A stretch of 64,000 nt of DNA, taken from positions 424,226,400 to 424,290,399 of the forward strand of contig CM046874.1 in NCBI GenBank assembly GCA_025667525.1, given 5' to 3'. Shown piece after piece: positions 1-11,148 of the stretch. Position 1 is the stretch's first letter. Each line of letters starts with the position of its first letter. Position numbers and translations under genes: made by a program. Under the pieces are notes generated by a model that did not search any database, had not been told where the DNA came from, and saw only the letters and a list, made by a program, of their open reading frames with translations. Source of the DNA: Glebionis coronaria. Taxonomy: Eukaryota > Streptophyta > Magnoliopsida > Asterales > Asteraceae.

Positions 1-106
1 CTTTTGTCAAACAAGGAAACGTTAATTGATGTGCTTAACACCTCTTTGAATGAAAATTGCTCTGCGGTCTTGTTAAAGTAATTACCCATTAAACTTGGTG
101 ACACTG
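1..106 (+). pseudogene. Element A gag-protease fragment, left piece
   Basis: Frame 1 encodes the segment between Gag and protease (residues LNENCSAVLLK, then LPIKLGD), which lines up with the same stretch in elements E (near 13030) and C (near 47930). A TAA stop at 79-81 breaks it. The coding sequence stops at 106 where an LTR begins with TGATAGGTGTG, and resumes at 34323 on the far side of the nested block. The flanks CACTG (102-106) and CCCTG (34323-34327) are the target duplication of that insertion, with one mismatch. The 5' part of element A lies left of the window. Confidence 0.85.
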
Positions 107-571
107 TGATAGGTGTGTAAACACCCATCCTTTTTACCACTTAATTATAATAATAACCGAGCCAAAACGTGTATTTTATGTCATTTATGTCGGAATTATG
201 CGTGGTTTGTGTTTTTGTTGTGATTTAGGACGAAAAGGTGAAAAGTGGAGAAAACACGGGCATTCACGGGCTTTTATCGAAGAAAAAGACGAAAGACGAA
301 GTCAAGAAGTCAAGAGTGCAAAAAGAACGGAAGTCCAAGACCATTTCTGAAGATTTATCGAAGAAAAAGTCAAAAGACGGAAGTTTACTAAAAGCCGAAG
401 AACTCAAGTCTAATTTATTGAAGAATTACAAGACGAGTTAAAAGAAATCCCGAGACAAAGTCATTAAACTCCAAGATTTAAGAAGATTAAGAAGATTAAG
501 GACTTAATCTTGCAATTAAGGAAAAGAAGAAAGAGGGGAGGAAGCTTCCTAAGCACTCCATAATCCTCCCC

Positions 572-579
572 TATAAATA
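572..579 (+). promoter_or_regulatory. TATA box of element E LTR 1
   Basis: TATAAATA follows a pyrimidine-rich CCTCCCC stretch. The same box recurs at 2087-2094 in LTR 2 and 16840-16847 in the 3' LTR. It is the likely Pol II promoter and places the TTCCGG array inside the transcript leader. Confidence 0.65.
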
Positions 580-1028
580 GATTAGATAATCATTTCATTT
601 TCTCTTGTTGGCTAATAGTGAAAATTAGTTCTTCCATTTTATTTTCCTTGTCATTTAATTACATGTCATTTACCTTAATTGTCTTGCACCTTAAATTCCT
701 TTAATTTCAAGTAAGTTTTCTTTTAATTCTTGTCAATCTTTATTTTTATTGTCAATCTCCTATCTACCTTTCTTTATTTGATCTTAATCTTCATGCTTTA
801 TTGTTTATGTTCATGTTTTTGAGTTTTATTTGATTTAATTAAGTGGGTTTTGATTATTTTGATCATTATTGTTAGTTTTGTTGATTTGGATTGTTTGTTT
901 ATGATTAGTAGATGTTTATTGATTAGTTTGATCTAATCTTGTGGTTGATTTTGATTAGTTTTATCTAGATTCGTGTATATTGTTCTTCCTTGTTCTTCGG
1001 TTTCTGTTACTGATCTTTCCCAGGTAGT

Positions 1029-1608
1029 ATTCCAGATCAACAGCGCATTCCGGATCAAGGTTGTGTTGAGAGTTGTTCCGAATCAAGGCTTTCATCCGGA
1101 ATAAGTGACATATTCCGGATCAACCAAATATTCCGGATCAGCCTTTCATTCCGAATCAACCAAACATTCCGAGTGAAGGCTTTGTGAAGAAATATTCTGG
1201 ATCAAGGGAGATATTCCGGATCAAGAGGTTTTATTCGAAATAATTAATTATTCCGGATCAAGTTCTTCATCCGGAATCTTCAACATTCCGAACCAAGGAA
1301 ATTATTCCGGATCAACTTGTTCATTCGGAATATTTTAAATATTCCGGATCAAGGTTCATTCGGAATATATTCCGAACGAAGGGCCAAGGAATTATTCCGA
1401 ATCAAAAGTTCCGAATCAAACATTCCGGGTCAAGGCTTAAGTATTCCGAATCAAGACTTTATTCCGGATAAGTGACATATTCCGGATAAAGGATTTATTC
1501 CGGATCAAGGTTTTTGGTTAATATTCCGAGTAAAGAAGAACATTCCGAACGAAGGTGACATTCCGGATGAATGTTTATTCCGAATGAGGGTATTATTCCG
1601 GATGATCT
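1029..1608 (+). repeat. TTCCGG short-palindrome array in element E LTR 1
   Basis: About 30 copies of a core ATTCCGGATCAA occur at roughly 19-bp mean spacing, many as variants (ATTCCGAATCAA, CATTCCGAACGAA) and some reversed (CATCCGGAATAA, CATTCGGAATA). ATTCCGGAT is nearly its own reverse complement. The array lies downstream of the TATA box, hence in the transcribed leader. Confidence 0.9.
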
Positions 1609-2015
1609 GTTTTCAGGTTCATTTTAGTTTCTGTTTTTAATTTTTAATTTTCAAGCTTTATTTTTCCCGCCTTTTTCCTTAGTCGCACTTTAAGTTTATT
1701 TGCCTTAGATTTATTTTAGCTTTGCCATAGGTTAAGTTTTAGTTGCGTTTTAAGTTTGCCTTAGATTGTTTTAAGTTGCGTTATTTACTTTTAGTGCCTT
1801 TTAATTTTCGTCACGCTTTTAAATACTTGCCATTTATTTTAAATTAGACTTAGGTTTTATTTAATTGCCCCTTTACTTTTACGTCTTGTACATTTCATTT
1901 TAAAACAACCAAAAACATTTGTTTCACCAAAAACAATTGAGTCGTACTTTGAACCGGAAATCAATTCGTAAGATACCGAGAAACGAACTTTTCAACTAGT
2001 AAAATCAATTACATT

Positions 2016-3262
2016 GACTTAATCTTGCATTTACGGAAAAGAAGAAAGAGGGGAGGAAGCTTCCTAAGCACTCCCTAATCCTCCCCTATAAATAGATTAG
2101 ATAATCATTTCATTTTCTCTTGTTGGCTAATAGTGACAATTATTTCTTCCATTTTATTTTCCTTGTCATATAATTACATGTCATTTACCTTAATTGTCTT
2201 GCACCTTAAATTCATTTAATTTCAAGTAAGTTTTCTTTTAATTCTTGTCAATCTTTATTTTTATTGTCAATCTCCTATCTACCTTTCTTTATTTGATCTT
2301 AATCTTCATGCTTTATTGTTTATGTTCATGTTTTTGAGTTTTATTTGATTTAATTAAGTGGGTTTTGATTATTTTGATTATTTTGATTATTTTGATCATT
2401 ATTGTTAGTTTTGTTGATTTGGATTGTTTGTTTATGATTAGTAGATGTTTATTGATTAGTTTGATCTAATCTTGTGGTTGATTTTGATTAGTTTTATCTA
2501 GATTCGTGTATATTGTTCTTCCTTGTTCTTCGGTTTCTGTTACTGATCTTTCCCAGGTAGTATTCAGGATCAACAGCGCAATCCGGGTCAAGGTTGTGTT
2601 GAAAGTTGTTCTGAATCAAGGCTTTCATCCGGAATAAGTGACATATTCCAGATCAACCAAATATTCCGGATCAGCCTTTCATTCTGAATCAACCAAACAT
2701 TCCGAGTGAAGGCTTTTTGAAGAAATATTCCGGATCAAGGGAGATATTCCGGATCAAGAGGTTTTATTCGGAATAATTAATTATCCCGGATCAAGGTCTT
2801 CATCCGGAATCTTCAACATTCCAAACCAAGGAAATTATTCCGGATCAACTTGTTCATTCGGAATATTTTAAATATTCCGGATCAAGGTTCATTCGGAATA
2901 TATACCGAACGAAGGGCCAAGGAATTATTCCGAATCAAAAGTTCCAAATCAAACATTCCGGATCAAGGCTTAAGTATTCCGAATCAAGACTTTATTCTGG
3001 ATAAGTGACATATTCCGGATAAAGGATTTATTCCGGATCAAGGTTTTTGGTTAATATTCCGAGTAAAGAAGAACATTCCGAACGAAGGTGACATTCCGGA
3101 TGAATGTTTATTCCGAATGAGGGTATTATTCAGGATGTGCTGTTTTCAGGTTCTTTTTAGTTTCTGTTTTTAATTTTCAAGCTTTATTTTTCCCGCCTTT
3201 TTCCTTAGTCGCACTTTAAGTTTATTTGCCTTTGATTTATTTTAGCTTTGCCTTAGGTTAAG
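2016..3262 (+). repeat. Element E LTR 2, 5'-truncated, left part
   Basis: Directly after LTR 1 the sequence jumps back to the LTR position equivalent to 501 and proceeds through TATA (2087-2094), the leader and the TTCCGG array (2562-3136). The first about 394 bp of this LTR copy are missing. It is split at 3262 by element F (duplication TTAAG, 3258-3262) and resumes at 10609. A likely origin is a tandem LTR-internal-LTR array followed by a deletion that removed one internal region and part of an LTR. Confidence 0.85.
2562..3136 (+). repeat. TTCCGG array in element E LTR 2
   Basis: Same array as in LTR 1 with independent point changes in single repeats, for example ATTCAGGAT near 2562 where LTR 1 has ATTCCAGAT. 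Confidence 0.88.
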
Positions 3263-3630
3263 TAATATACGAGATTTTACTATTTGAAAGTTCGTTTTCT
3301 CGGTATCTCTTCGAATTGATTTCCGGTTAATTGTGTGAGATTAGTTGTTCTTGGTGAAACAAATATTTTTGGTTTTGGTAAAATAAATGTGCAAGACTTA
3401 AAATAAATGACAAGTAATTAAAACTACAACTAGTTAAAACGTGAATCGGTGCAATATTTAAAACTTTAAATTTAAATGACGCGAAATTAAATGACGTAAA
3501 ATTAAAGGCTTAACGAAAAGTAAATTGACAATTGAATAAAAATGCATAACGAAATTAAATTGAACTAGAAATAAAATGAGAAAAATTGACACTTAAACTA
3601 AAGCAAAATCTTAAAACAAATCAAAGTCAA

Positions 3631-4045
3631 CCCATCGGAATACACCCGATCGGAATCCAATTGGAATCCGATCGGAATGTACCCGATCGGAATGTTTAAA
3701 GATCCATGATCGGAATAACTAGTAAAGGCATCCAGATCGGAATGTTAGAAAACAGACATGATCGGAATGTATTCCGATCCATTGATCGGAATGTGTCAAA
3801 TGGTACACGATCGGAATATGGAGAAACAACTCAATCGGAATGACTAGGAAATGAACCAATCGGAATACACTAAAAATCAATACAATCGGAATATGGAAAA
3901 AAATTGAAGCCAATCGGAATAGCACTAACCCTTACCGTCGGAATATACAAACCCTTTTCCGATTGGGGTTCAATCGGAAAGGGTGGGAAATGGGCTGATC
4001 GGAAAAACCAATCGGAAAGGGGCTTGTACCCTTTCCGATTTCGGT
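3631..4045 (-). repeat. GATCGGAAT array in element F 3' LTR
   Basis: About 20 copies of GATCGGAATG or ATCGGAATA (minus strand CATTCCGATC) spaced about 20 bp. Downstream of the minus-strand TATA box, so in the transcript leader, as in elements E and C, but with a family-specific core. Confidence 0.88.
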
Positions 4046-4483
4046 GGGATTCAGTGGAAAGCAAGAGAATAAGCTATAATAAGCTTATCACTAAACTACG
4101 CCGAACCTATGACCAAATTGGATCGAATAAGCACTAATCAACTTATCTAACCCGAAAACAAACAAACTTTAAACATCAAAACATAAAAAGATGAACTTTA
4201 AATCATGAAAAATCAAAAAGATCAAAACTTTTAAAATAAGAACTAGATGAAAAAGATAATGAAAACAAGATTTAGATGAACAAGAAAGATTAATAACATA
4301 AAGATTAAGACAAGATTAAGCTTAAAAAGTAAAAGTTTAATTAAAAACAAGAAAGATTAAAAGATGAAAGATTAAAGTTCTAGAGAGAGAAACTGTCACT
4401 TTCTCTCTCTAAACTACTCCTACTCCTACTCCTAAAACTAAACTAAAAAATGACTAACTCCTTTCATGTGGTGATATGAAGGG

Positions 4484-4491
4484 TATATATA
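4484..4491 (-). promoter_or_regulatory. TATA box of element F 3' LTR
   Basis: TATATATA on the minus strand in the context CCTATATATACCC, repeated at 10162-10169 in the 5' LTR copy, which would drive element F transcription leftwards. Confidence 0.55.
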
Positions 4492-4930
4492 GGAAAGGGA
4501 AGTGGTTGGTGACTTCTTCTTTTCTTTCTTTCTTTCTTCACGTCTCTTCGTCTTTAAAGTTCTTCGACTTTTTCGACTTTGTCTCGGGATTAATTAAAAC
4601 TCGTCTTATAATTTGTTTATTTATTAGACTCGAGTTCTTCGGCTTTTTAGTAAACTTCCGTCTTTTGACTTGTTCTTCGATAAATCTTCAGAATTGGTCT
4701 TGGACTTCCGTTCTTTTTCCACTCTTGATCTCTTGACTTCGTCTTTTGTCGTTTTCTTCGATAAAAGCCCGTAAATGCCGTGTTTTCTCCACTTTTCACC
4801 TTTTCGTCCTAAATTACAACAAAAACACAAACCACGCATAATTCCGACATAAATGACATAAAATACACGTTTTGGCTCGGTTATTATTGCAATTAAGTGG
4901 TAAAAAGGATGGGTGTTTTCACACCTATCA

Positions 4931-4945
4931 AATCCCCTACACTTA
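4931..4945 (-). promoter_or_regulatory. Element F polypurine tract
   Basis: The minus strand reads AAGTGTAGGGGATT immediately before the 3' LTR start TGATAGG. This is the expected plus-strand primer position, and the same tract precedes the 3' LTRs of A, C (one change) and E. Confidence 0.85.
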
Positions 4946-6942
4946 ACCATTGCAATGTCCTCATGCAATGCATTAGTTACAAAGCAAGATTACATTTTCC
5001 ATCATAATCAATCCACATTGGCCTTTATTAAAGAAAATAGAAGATTATAAACATACAAAATAAAGAAATCAAAAACATACCTTGGGTTTTGAAAATGTCG
5101 TGAATGATCATCATCCTCAAGTTTTCACTTTCTCCAAACCAAGCTTAGAAACGAGATCATTGTTATTATAAGTTAGCAAACTAACACGAACTCATGTGGG
5201 CCAATTATTCACTTAGACTCCCTTATTCCTAGGTGTATCTCTTATATTTTATTTTTGTCTTGAATGATCACGAGGATGCATTGTTTGACTTATTTCGATA
5301 GTTATTTAGTCCGAAAATAAGGTGAACGATTTAATCAATAGTTAGCTAAAGGACCGAATCTTTTAAAACTGCTTCTCGGGATATCAGAAAGTTCATATCT
5401 TGGCATAACTTGGTTCGCGATTTGAGACCTTTCTCGGGCCGATATTTGGCAGCGACTTCATACTTCGAATCTTCGAGAGACGTTCTTGAAATTATGGTCT
5501 TCTCTTCATAATAGGAATTTCTTCACTTGAAGTTTTGAGAGATTCTTCATATTTGGACCACGACTTCGTCATTTTTCTCTAATCTTTATTTTGGACTTTG
5601 ATATACAACGATCCGCCTCCTTTTCGGACTTGGATCTATTTATCCTCATACCTTGTTAGGGTCTTTTCGGATAGACTTCTCCATGACTTTTGGGGAGTTC
5701 TTGCTTTTCGTCGTGTGTCTCGATCCTTCATATTGATTTTCGATAAATGATTCTTCACATCACTTTTGGATCTTTAGCAACAAAATATAGCCCTCATGCC
5801 TTGTTAGGGCCTTTTCGGACTCGCCAATCTTCGCGCCCCGCTTCATAAGTTATGCCTTGGCTATGAACTCTCGTCATTACCGAGCAACTTTTAAACGATC
5901 TGGGGCTAGAAGCTAAGTAACCTTTTAAATCGTACAACCTTATTTATTAGCAGATTAATTTATTAACAAGCGGAGGGAGAATAGGCTCATAATTAACTCA
6001 CATAAATTCACGAAAGAATACCAAACTTATAATTGACTCTATCATCTCTCGTTCTCCACAGTTTAAAATCTCAAGGAATGAGACTCGTGGATGCTTAGCC
6101 TATTAAATCAAAGTTTTGGGTTTTCGAGTCGCTTATAGGATCTTGCAAATTCTTAGACTTTTTCAAGTTTAGAAATCGCGTTTTAAAGTTCCCTTGATAA
6201 ACGGCTCTCTAGGATCGATTATAGGAACTTGCGAAAAGTTCTTGTTCTTAACCCGTGAGAGTTAAGACTTTCGCGTTTTATAGCTCCCTATATAAAAGCC
6301 TAGCAAAACTTGACTTAAACACGTTAAGGATACTAGCTAGAGTAAACTCGGGTTGAGTCAAAAGATTCACAACGTTTTGAAAATTAAAACCACTTATTCT
6401 AATAAGGAAAGAAAATAACTATAACAAAGGAAAATGCAACTATACAACTAGGCCAAAATAGATTAAAAATTTTGAAAAATGTCGAAAAATCAAATTTTCC
6501 GGTTAAAATGAGGACAAATACAAGGAAAAGGCCACTTAACTTCGATAGAAGTCCCCCCTACACTTAAGATAAACATTGTCCTCAATGTTTAAGCATGTGG
6601 GAGTAAACTCCCCTACACTTAGGACATTGTGCACTTTGTTTAAATCTCGCTAAGGAAGAGACAACTAAAGAGATTCCTATTTTAATATTGAGAAATATAA
6701 AATAGTGAATCGAAAAGAGTTTAGGATAGAACCGAGAAAAAGGGAACACAGAATCATGGTTCGTCAAAAGTCATCAAGAGTGTGTCTTTGAAGCTCGAAT
6801 CCCTGCAATGATAAGAAAGAAAGCAAGAAACACCAACGGGGCTCCCCCCTACACTTATGATGAAAATAGATAGATAATTGGGTTGCCTCCCAAAAAGCGC
6901 TTGTTTTTGTTAACCGAGTCACGAGCCTGACTCGTCCCCGAA
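4946..6942 (-). other. Element F 3' noncoding module
   Basis: There is no ORF of note in about 2 kb. It is collinear with 14348-16360 in E and 51640-53560 in C. Shared landmarks are three further AAGTGTAGGGG motifs (minus strand, at 6555-6565, 6610-6620 and 6846-6856), an AAACATTG/CAATGTTT hairpin at 6571-6590, and two copies of AAGGCCCTAACAAGG-type sequence near 5655 and 5805. Conservation between families without a reading frame points to a cis-acting role. Confidence 0.75.
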
Positions 6943-8735
6943 TTAAATAGTCCATGGGGAAGCCTCGAATGTAATACCGGGATCAAAGACCTTGTCCTCG
7001 TTCCCGGTTGACATCAACAAAAGAGAGGCGGGGGGATAAGTCTTGAACGGAAGAAAGGTCCTTTCAACATACGAGAAGTATGTGAATTCAAGATCCACGG
7101 GAGGTGGGGTGGGTAAAGTAAGCACATTGTCCTCCCCCAAAGACAATGGATGATGAGCAAACGGCAAAGCCGTATTGTTATCAATTATAGCATAAGCAAT
7201 GTCACCTCCCGGGTCAAAGCACTCATCCTCCGAGATAGTCTCTAAAGGGGAGGATGAAAGGTGCTCGGGAGGGGGACTTGGGACAATACCTTCAAGTAGC
7301 AAATTATCAAAAATAATGTCCCCCTCCGAGTCATAATCATTAATACCTGGAGGGATGGAGTGGATGTCAATTTCTTCCAGCAATGGGTCATTATCTTCAA
7401 CGGTAGGAGGAGATGGAGGTAAAGGCTTGGAAATAGGAGAAGTCAACTCTGCGATTTGAGCAATAAGAAGGTGCACTTTCCGTAATCTATTGCGAAGAAG
7501 CACGTCTTCCACCTCATCCACAAGATCATGATGATCGGTGAACTTTTCGTAAACCGGAGAGAATAAATCGTCATTGCCCGCATCTCCCGGTGGAGATTGA
7601 GAAATTTCAAAGGTGAAATTCTCATAGCTTGGAGAAAAATCGTCATCATTAGGATCGACCTCTTCCGTAAGAGCAATGTCGTCCTCAGGCTCCATAGCAG
7701 GTAAGTCACAAACCTCATCATCCAATACTTTGTTGAGAACAACATCACTAAGCTCATTCAACGAATCTAGATCCTTAGATACAGTAGGAACATCGACAGT
7801 AGGAGCAGCAACTTCAGAAGATTGGTTGAAAGTGTAGACATCATCGTCGTCGTCATCATCAAATAGATGGGACGAGTCCAGTTAGGAGTGACGTAGTCGG
7901 CTAACTCTTCCTTGATAACCTCCACATCTTTAAGAAGCTCATGCAGCAACTTTTGTTGTTCATCGCCCCGAGTATGTTCAATTTCACCGATTCTATCCCA
8001 CGCTGTAATTAAACATTTTGGTGTAGAAAAGAAGGGAAAACGACTAAATTGGCTCAAAAAGGTGTCGGTGGTTTTCAAGGTTTCGTCCACATCAAGCAAC
8101 GGTTGCCTTTCCTGATGCAAGTCAGCTCGGAGTTGAGCTAGACTTTCTAGAATGCCATTTAAAGAAGTGAGTTGTTGATCAAGACTAGTTTGCTCATTGG
8201 ATTGATGATTGAGGGTGTGATGTGGGGGTTCAAAATGTTGAAAACCTGAATTGTAGCAAGGTGGTGGCTCATAGTTGTTCATCGGTTGAGAATAATTAGA
8301 AACCGGGTTTGGTTCGTAATAATCTATAGGTGAAGAAAACTGAGGACACGGATTTGGCTCATAACAATTCATTGGTTGACAATAATAGGTATCGTGAGGA
8401 CCCCCACAGTTGTTGCAGAACGGTTGAGGAGAAAGACTGGGTGCGTCTTGTGGATAGCTATTATCATAGTCATTATTGTACCCCGGTTCTTGTCCGTGAT
8501 CATACGGGTATGGAACCGGGCACGAAATATGCCAATGAGAATCGCTTCCAGAATAGGTGCACGTGGGAATAGAAGGTGGGTTCAAAAAGGACGAATTAGT
8601 CGAGTTGCACAAAGGACAAAATCCGAATTGTGTGTTGTCGATATCGTTTCCGCACCGCTCACATGTACACCATTGGCAAGAATCGTTCCCGTATAGTTGT
8701 CTCCCACACCCGACACAATGGACATAAAAATCCAT
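6943..8735 (-). pseudogene. Element F ORF: zinc-ribbon / acidic protein, frameshifted
   Basis: Starting from the ATG at 8735 on the minus strand, 150 bp after the primer site, the N-terminus has paired cysteines (CVGCGRQ, CQWCTCERCGN, FCPLC; residues about 8-42) resembling a zinc ribbon. A further knuckle CNNCGGPHDTYYC follows, then a Tyr/Asn/Pro/Gln-rich middle and a helical segment around residues 190-270. Near 7875 the frame is lost; the acidic continuation (runs of Asp) carries on one frame over and overlaps the 272-residue stretch at 6943-7761. That stretch is very acidic and ends with two CFDPGG/VFDPGI motifs. The CGGPH knuckle is like that in the Gag of E and C, so the product may be a divergent Gag-type nucleic-acid binder. 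I recognise no enzyme domain. Confidence 0.7.
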
Positions 8736-8922
8736 AAAGAAAGATAGATAAGCAAGAAGAATATTTTTGGTGCAAAACTTTGAAAAAGAAATGCTTTTTA
8801 TGATTTTTCAAATGTTTTTGGACTTTTGAAAATTTTTTGAAACGAAAAGTAACGTTCACAAGTGAACGGATCCCAAAAGCCAACGCTTCTCTCACAAAAA
8901 ACTTTCGATCCTCACGAAAAGA

Positions 8923-8938
8923 GCCGGCAGCGGCGCCA
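8923..8938 (-). promoter_or_regulatory. Element F primer binding site (tRNA-Asp type)
   Basis: The minus strand reads TGGCGCCGCTGCCGGC two bases after the LTR end. This matches the complement of the 3' end of plant tRNA-Asp(GTC) (TGGCGCCGTTGCCGG) with one change, the site known for Athila-type elements. Confidence 0.85.
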
Positions 8939-8940
8939 TT

Positions 8941-10608
8941 TAATATACGATATTTTACTATTTAAAAGTTCGTTTTCTCGGTATCTCTTCGAATTGATTT
9001 CCGGTTAATTGTGTGAGATTAGTTGTTCTTGGTGAAACAAATATTTTTGGTTTTGGTAAAATAAATGTGCAAGACTTAAAATAAATGACAAGTAATTAAA
9101 ACTACAACTAGTTAAAACGTGAATCGGTGCAATATTTAAAACTTTAAATTTAAATGACGCGAAATTAAATGACGTAAAATTAAAGGCTTAACGAAAAGTA
9201 AATTGACAATTGAATAAAAATGCATAACGAAATTAAATTGAACTAGAAATAAAATGAGAAAAATTGACACTTAAACTAAAGCAAAATCTTAAAACAAATC
9301 AAAGTCAACCCATCGGAATACACCCGATCGGAATCCAATTGGAATCCGATCGGAATGTACCCGATCGGAATGTTTAAAGATCCATGATCGGAATAACTAG
9401 TAAAGGCATCCAGATCGGAATGTTAGAAAACAGACATGATCGGAATGTATTCCGATCCATTGATCGGAATGTGTCAAATGGTACACGATCGGAATATGGA
9501 GAAACAACTCAATCGGAATGACTAGGAAATGAACCAATCGGAATACACTAAAAATCAATACAATCGGAATATGGAAAAAAATTGAAGCCAATCGGAATAG
9601 CACTAACCCTTACCGTCGGAATATACAAACCCTTTTCCGATTGGGGTTCAATCGGAAAGGGTGGGAAATGGGCTGATCGGAAAAACCAATCGGAAAGGGG
9701 CTTGTACCCTTTCCGATTTCGGTGGGATTCAGTGGAAAGCAAGAGAATAAGCTATAATAAGCTTATCACTAAACTACGCCGAACCTATGACCAAATTGGA
9801 TCGAATAAGCACTAATCAACTTATCTAACCCGAAAACAAACAAACTTTAAACATCAAAACATAAAAAGATGAACTTTAAATCATGAAAAATCAAAAAGAT
9901 CAAAACTTTTAAAATAAGAACTAGATGAAAAAGATAATGAAAACAAGATTTAGATGAACAAGAAAGATTAATAACATAAAGATTAAGACAAGATTAAGCT
10001 TAAAAAGTAAAAGTTTAATTAAAAATAAGAAAGATTAAAAGATGAAAGATTAAAGTTCTAGAGAGAGAAACTGTCACTTTCTCTCTCTAAACTACTCCTA
10101 CTCCTAAAACTAAAACTAAACTAAAAAATGACTAACTCCTTTCATGTGGTGATATGAAGGGTATATATAGGAAAGGGAAGTGGTTGGTGACTTCTTCTTT
10201 TCTTTCTTTCTTTCTTCACGTCTCTTCGTCTTTAAAGTTCTTCGACTTTTTCGACTTTGTCTCGGGATTAATTAAAACTCGTCTTATAATTTGTTTATTT
10301 ATTAGACTCGAGTTCTTCGGCTTTTTAGTAAACTTCCGTCTTTTGACTTGTTCTTCGATAAATCTTCAGAATTGGTCTTGGACTTCCGTTCTTTTTCCAC
10401 TCTTGATCTCTTGACTTCGTCTTTTGTCGTTTTCTTCGATAAAAGCCCGTAAATGCCGTGTTTTCTCCACTTTTCACCTTTTCGTCCTAAATTACAACAA
10501 AAACACAAACCACGCATAATTCCGACATAAATGACATAAAATACACCTTTTGGCTCGGTTATTATTGCAATTAAGTGGTAAAAAGGATGGGTGTTTTCAC
10601 ACCTATCA
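8941..10608 (-). repeat. Element F 5' LTR
   Basis: Near-identical partner of 3263-4930 (offset 5678), including the GATCGGAAT array at 9309-9723 and the TATA box at 10162-10169. Its outer end ACACCTATCA meets the duplication TTAAG at 10609. Confidence 0.93.
9309..9723 (-). repeat. GATCGGAAT array in element F 5' LTR
   Basis: Same array as 3631-4045; it would lie in the leader of the genomic transcript. Confidence 0.88.
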
Positions 10609-10893
10609 TTAAGTTTTAGTTGCGTTTTAAGTTTTCCTTAGATAGTTTTAAGTTGCGTTATTTACTTTTAGTGCCTTTTAATTTTCGTCACGCTTTTAAA
10701 TACTTGCCATTTATTTTAAATTAGACTTAGGTTTTATTAATTGCCCCTTTACTTTTACGTCTTGCACATTTCATTTTAAAACAACCAAAAATATTTGTTT
10801 CACCAAAAACAATTGAGTCGTACTTTGAACCGGAAATCAATTCGTTAAGATACCGAGAAACGAACTTTTCAACTAGTAAAATCTCTTACATTA
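10609..10893 (+). repeat. Element E LTR 2, right part
   Basis: Continuation of the LTR interrupted at 3262: TTAAGTTTTAGTTGCG repeats the target TTAAG and continues as in LTR 1 near 1733. It ends CTCTTACATTA at 10893, three bases before the primer site. Confidence 0.87.
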
Positions 10894-10896
10894 AAA

Positions 10897-10912
10897 TGGC
10901 GCCGCTGCCGAC
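10897..10912 (+). promoter_or_regulatory. Element E primer binding site (tRNA-Asp type)
   Basis: TGGCGCCGCTGCCGAC matches the tRNA-Asp(GTC) 3' end with two changes. The leader from 10913 to 11148 is A/T-rich with AAAAATT runs and has no ORF. Confidence 0.82.
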
Positions 10913-11148
10913 TCTTTTCGTAAAGATTAACGGTTTTCTGTGAGAGACGCGTTGCTTTTTGTGATCCGTTCACTTGTGAGCGTTATTTTCTTGCTTAAAA
11001 ATTTCCAAAAAAACCATAAAAATTAAAAAAAAAATTGTAAAAAAACCATAAAAATTAAAAATTTCAAAAATCCAAAAAGATTTTATTTTTATTGTGTATA
11101 TATATTGTCTTTGCGTTTGGTATTGTTTTCTTTTGCCTTTATAGGTGT

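Larger units (their letters stand above)
107..2015 (+). repeat. Element E LTR 1 (full length)
   Basis: It begins TGATAGGTGTGTAAACACCC. The TATA box TATAAATA lies at 572-579, so 107-570 is U3 and the remainder is transcribed R/U5. A dense TTCCGG repeat array occupies 1029-1608. The end, TCAACTAGTAAAATCAATTA followed by CATT, corresponds to the 3' LTR end near 34322. It ends in TTA-type rather than CA termini, a feature shared with LTRs B and F. The ORF at 238-441 lies within U3 and is not treated as a gene. Confidence 0.88.
3263..4930 (-). repeat. Element F 3' LTR
   Basis: On the minus strand it runs TGATAGGTGTGAAAACACCC to CTCGTATATTA. A TATATATA box is at 4484-4491. The copy at 8941-10608 is the same length and nearly identical. 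Visible differences include GAGATTTTAC versus GATATTTTAC at the outer end and one CTCCTA/TAAAAC rearrangement near 4425 versus 10100. Confidence 0.93.
3263..10608 (-). mobile_element. Element F: young pol-less Athila-like element, minus strand
   Basis: The element is 7346 bp, bounded by the duplication TTAAG (3258-3262 and 10609-10613), with two 1668-bp LTRs that differ at only a handful of sites I noticed, so the insertion is recent. Read on the minus strand the order is 5' LTR (8941-10608), two bases, tRNA-Asp primer site, one long frameshifted ORF, about 2 kb of noncoding DNA, polypurine tract and 3' LTR (3263-4930). No protease, RT or integrase is present. Its 3' noncoding module closely matches that of elements C and E, which suggests mobilisation by an autonomous relative. 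Confidence 0.93.

Noticed and set aside
238..441. Lys-rich ORF in the U3 of E, with similar ORFs in F (4624-4968), C (44262-44492) and the 3' LTR (16340-16775)
   Set aside because: They lie upstream of the TATA boxes, partly start outside the LTR, and the reading frame is not kept between families; the DNA similarity is explained by LTR relationship.
1029..1608. CRISPR-like or satellite interpretation of the TTCCGG array
   Set aside because: Repeats are only 9-13 bp, irregularly spaced, in both orientations and lie within LTRs of a plant retrotransposon.
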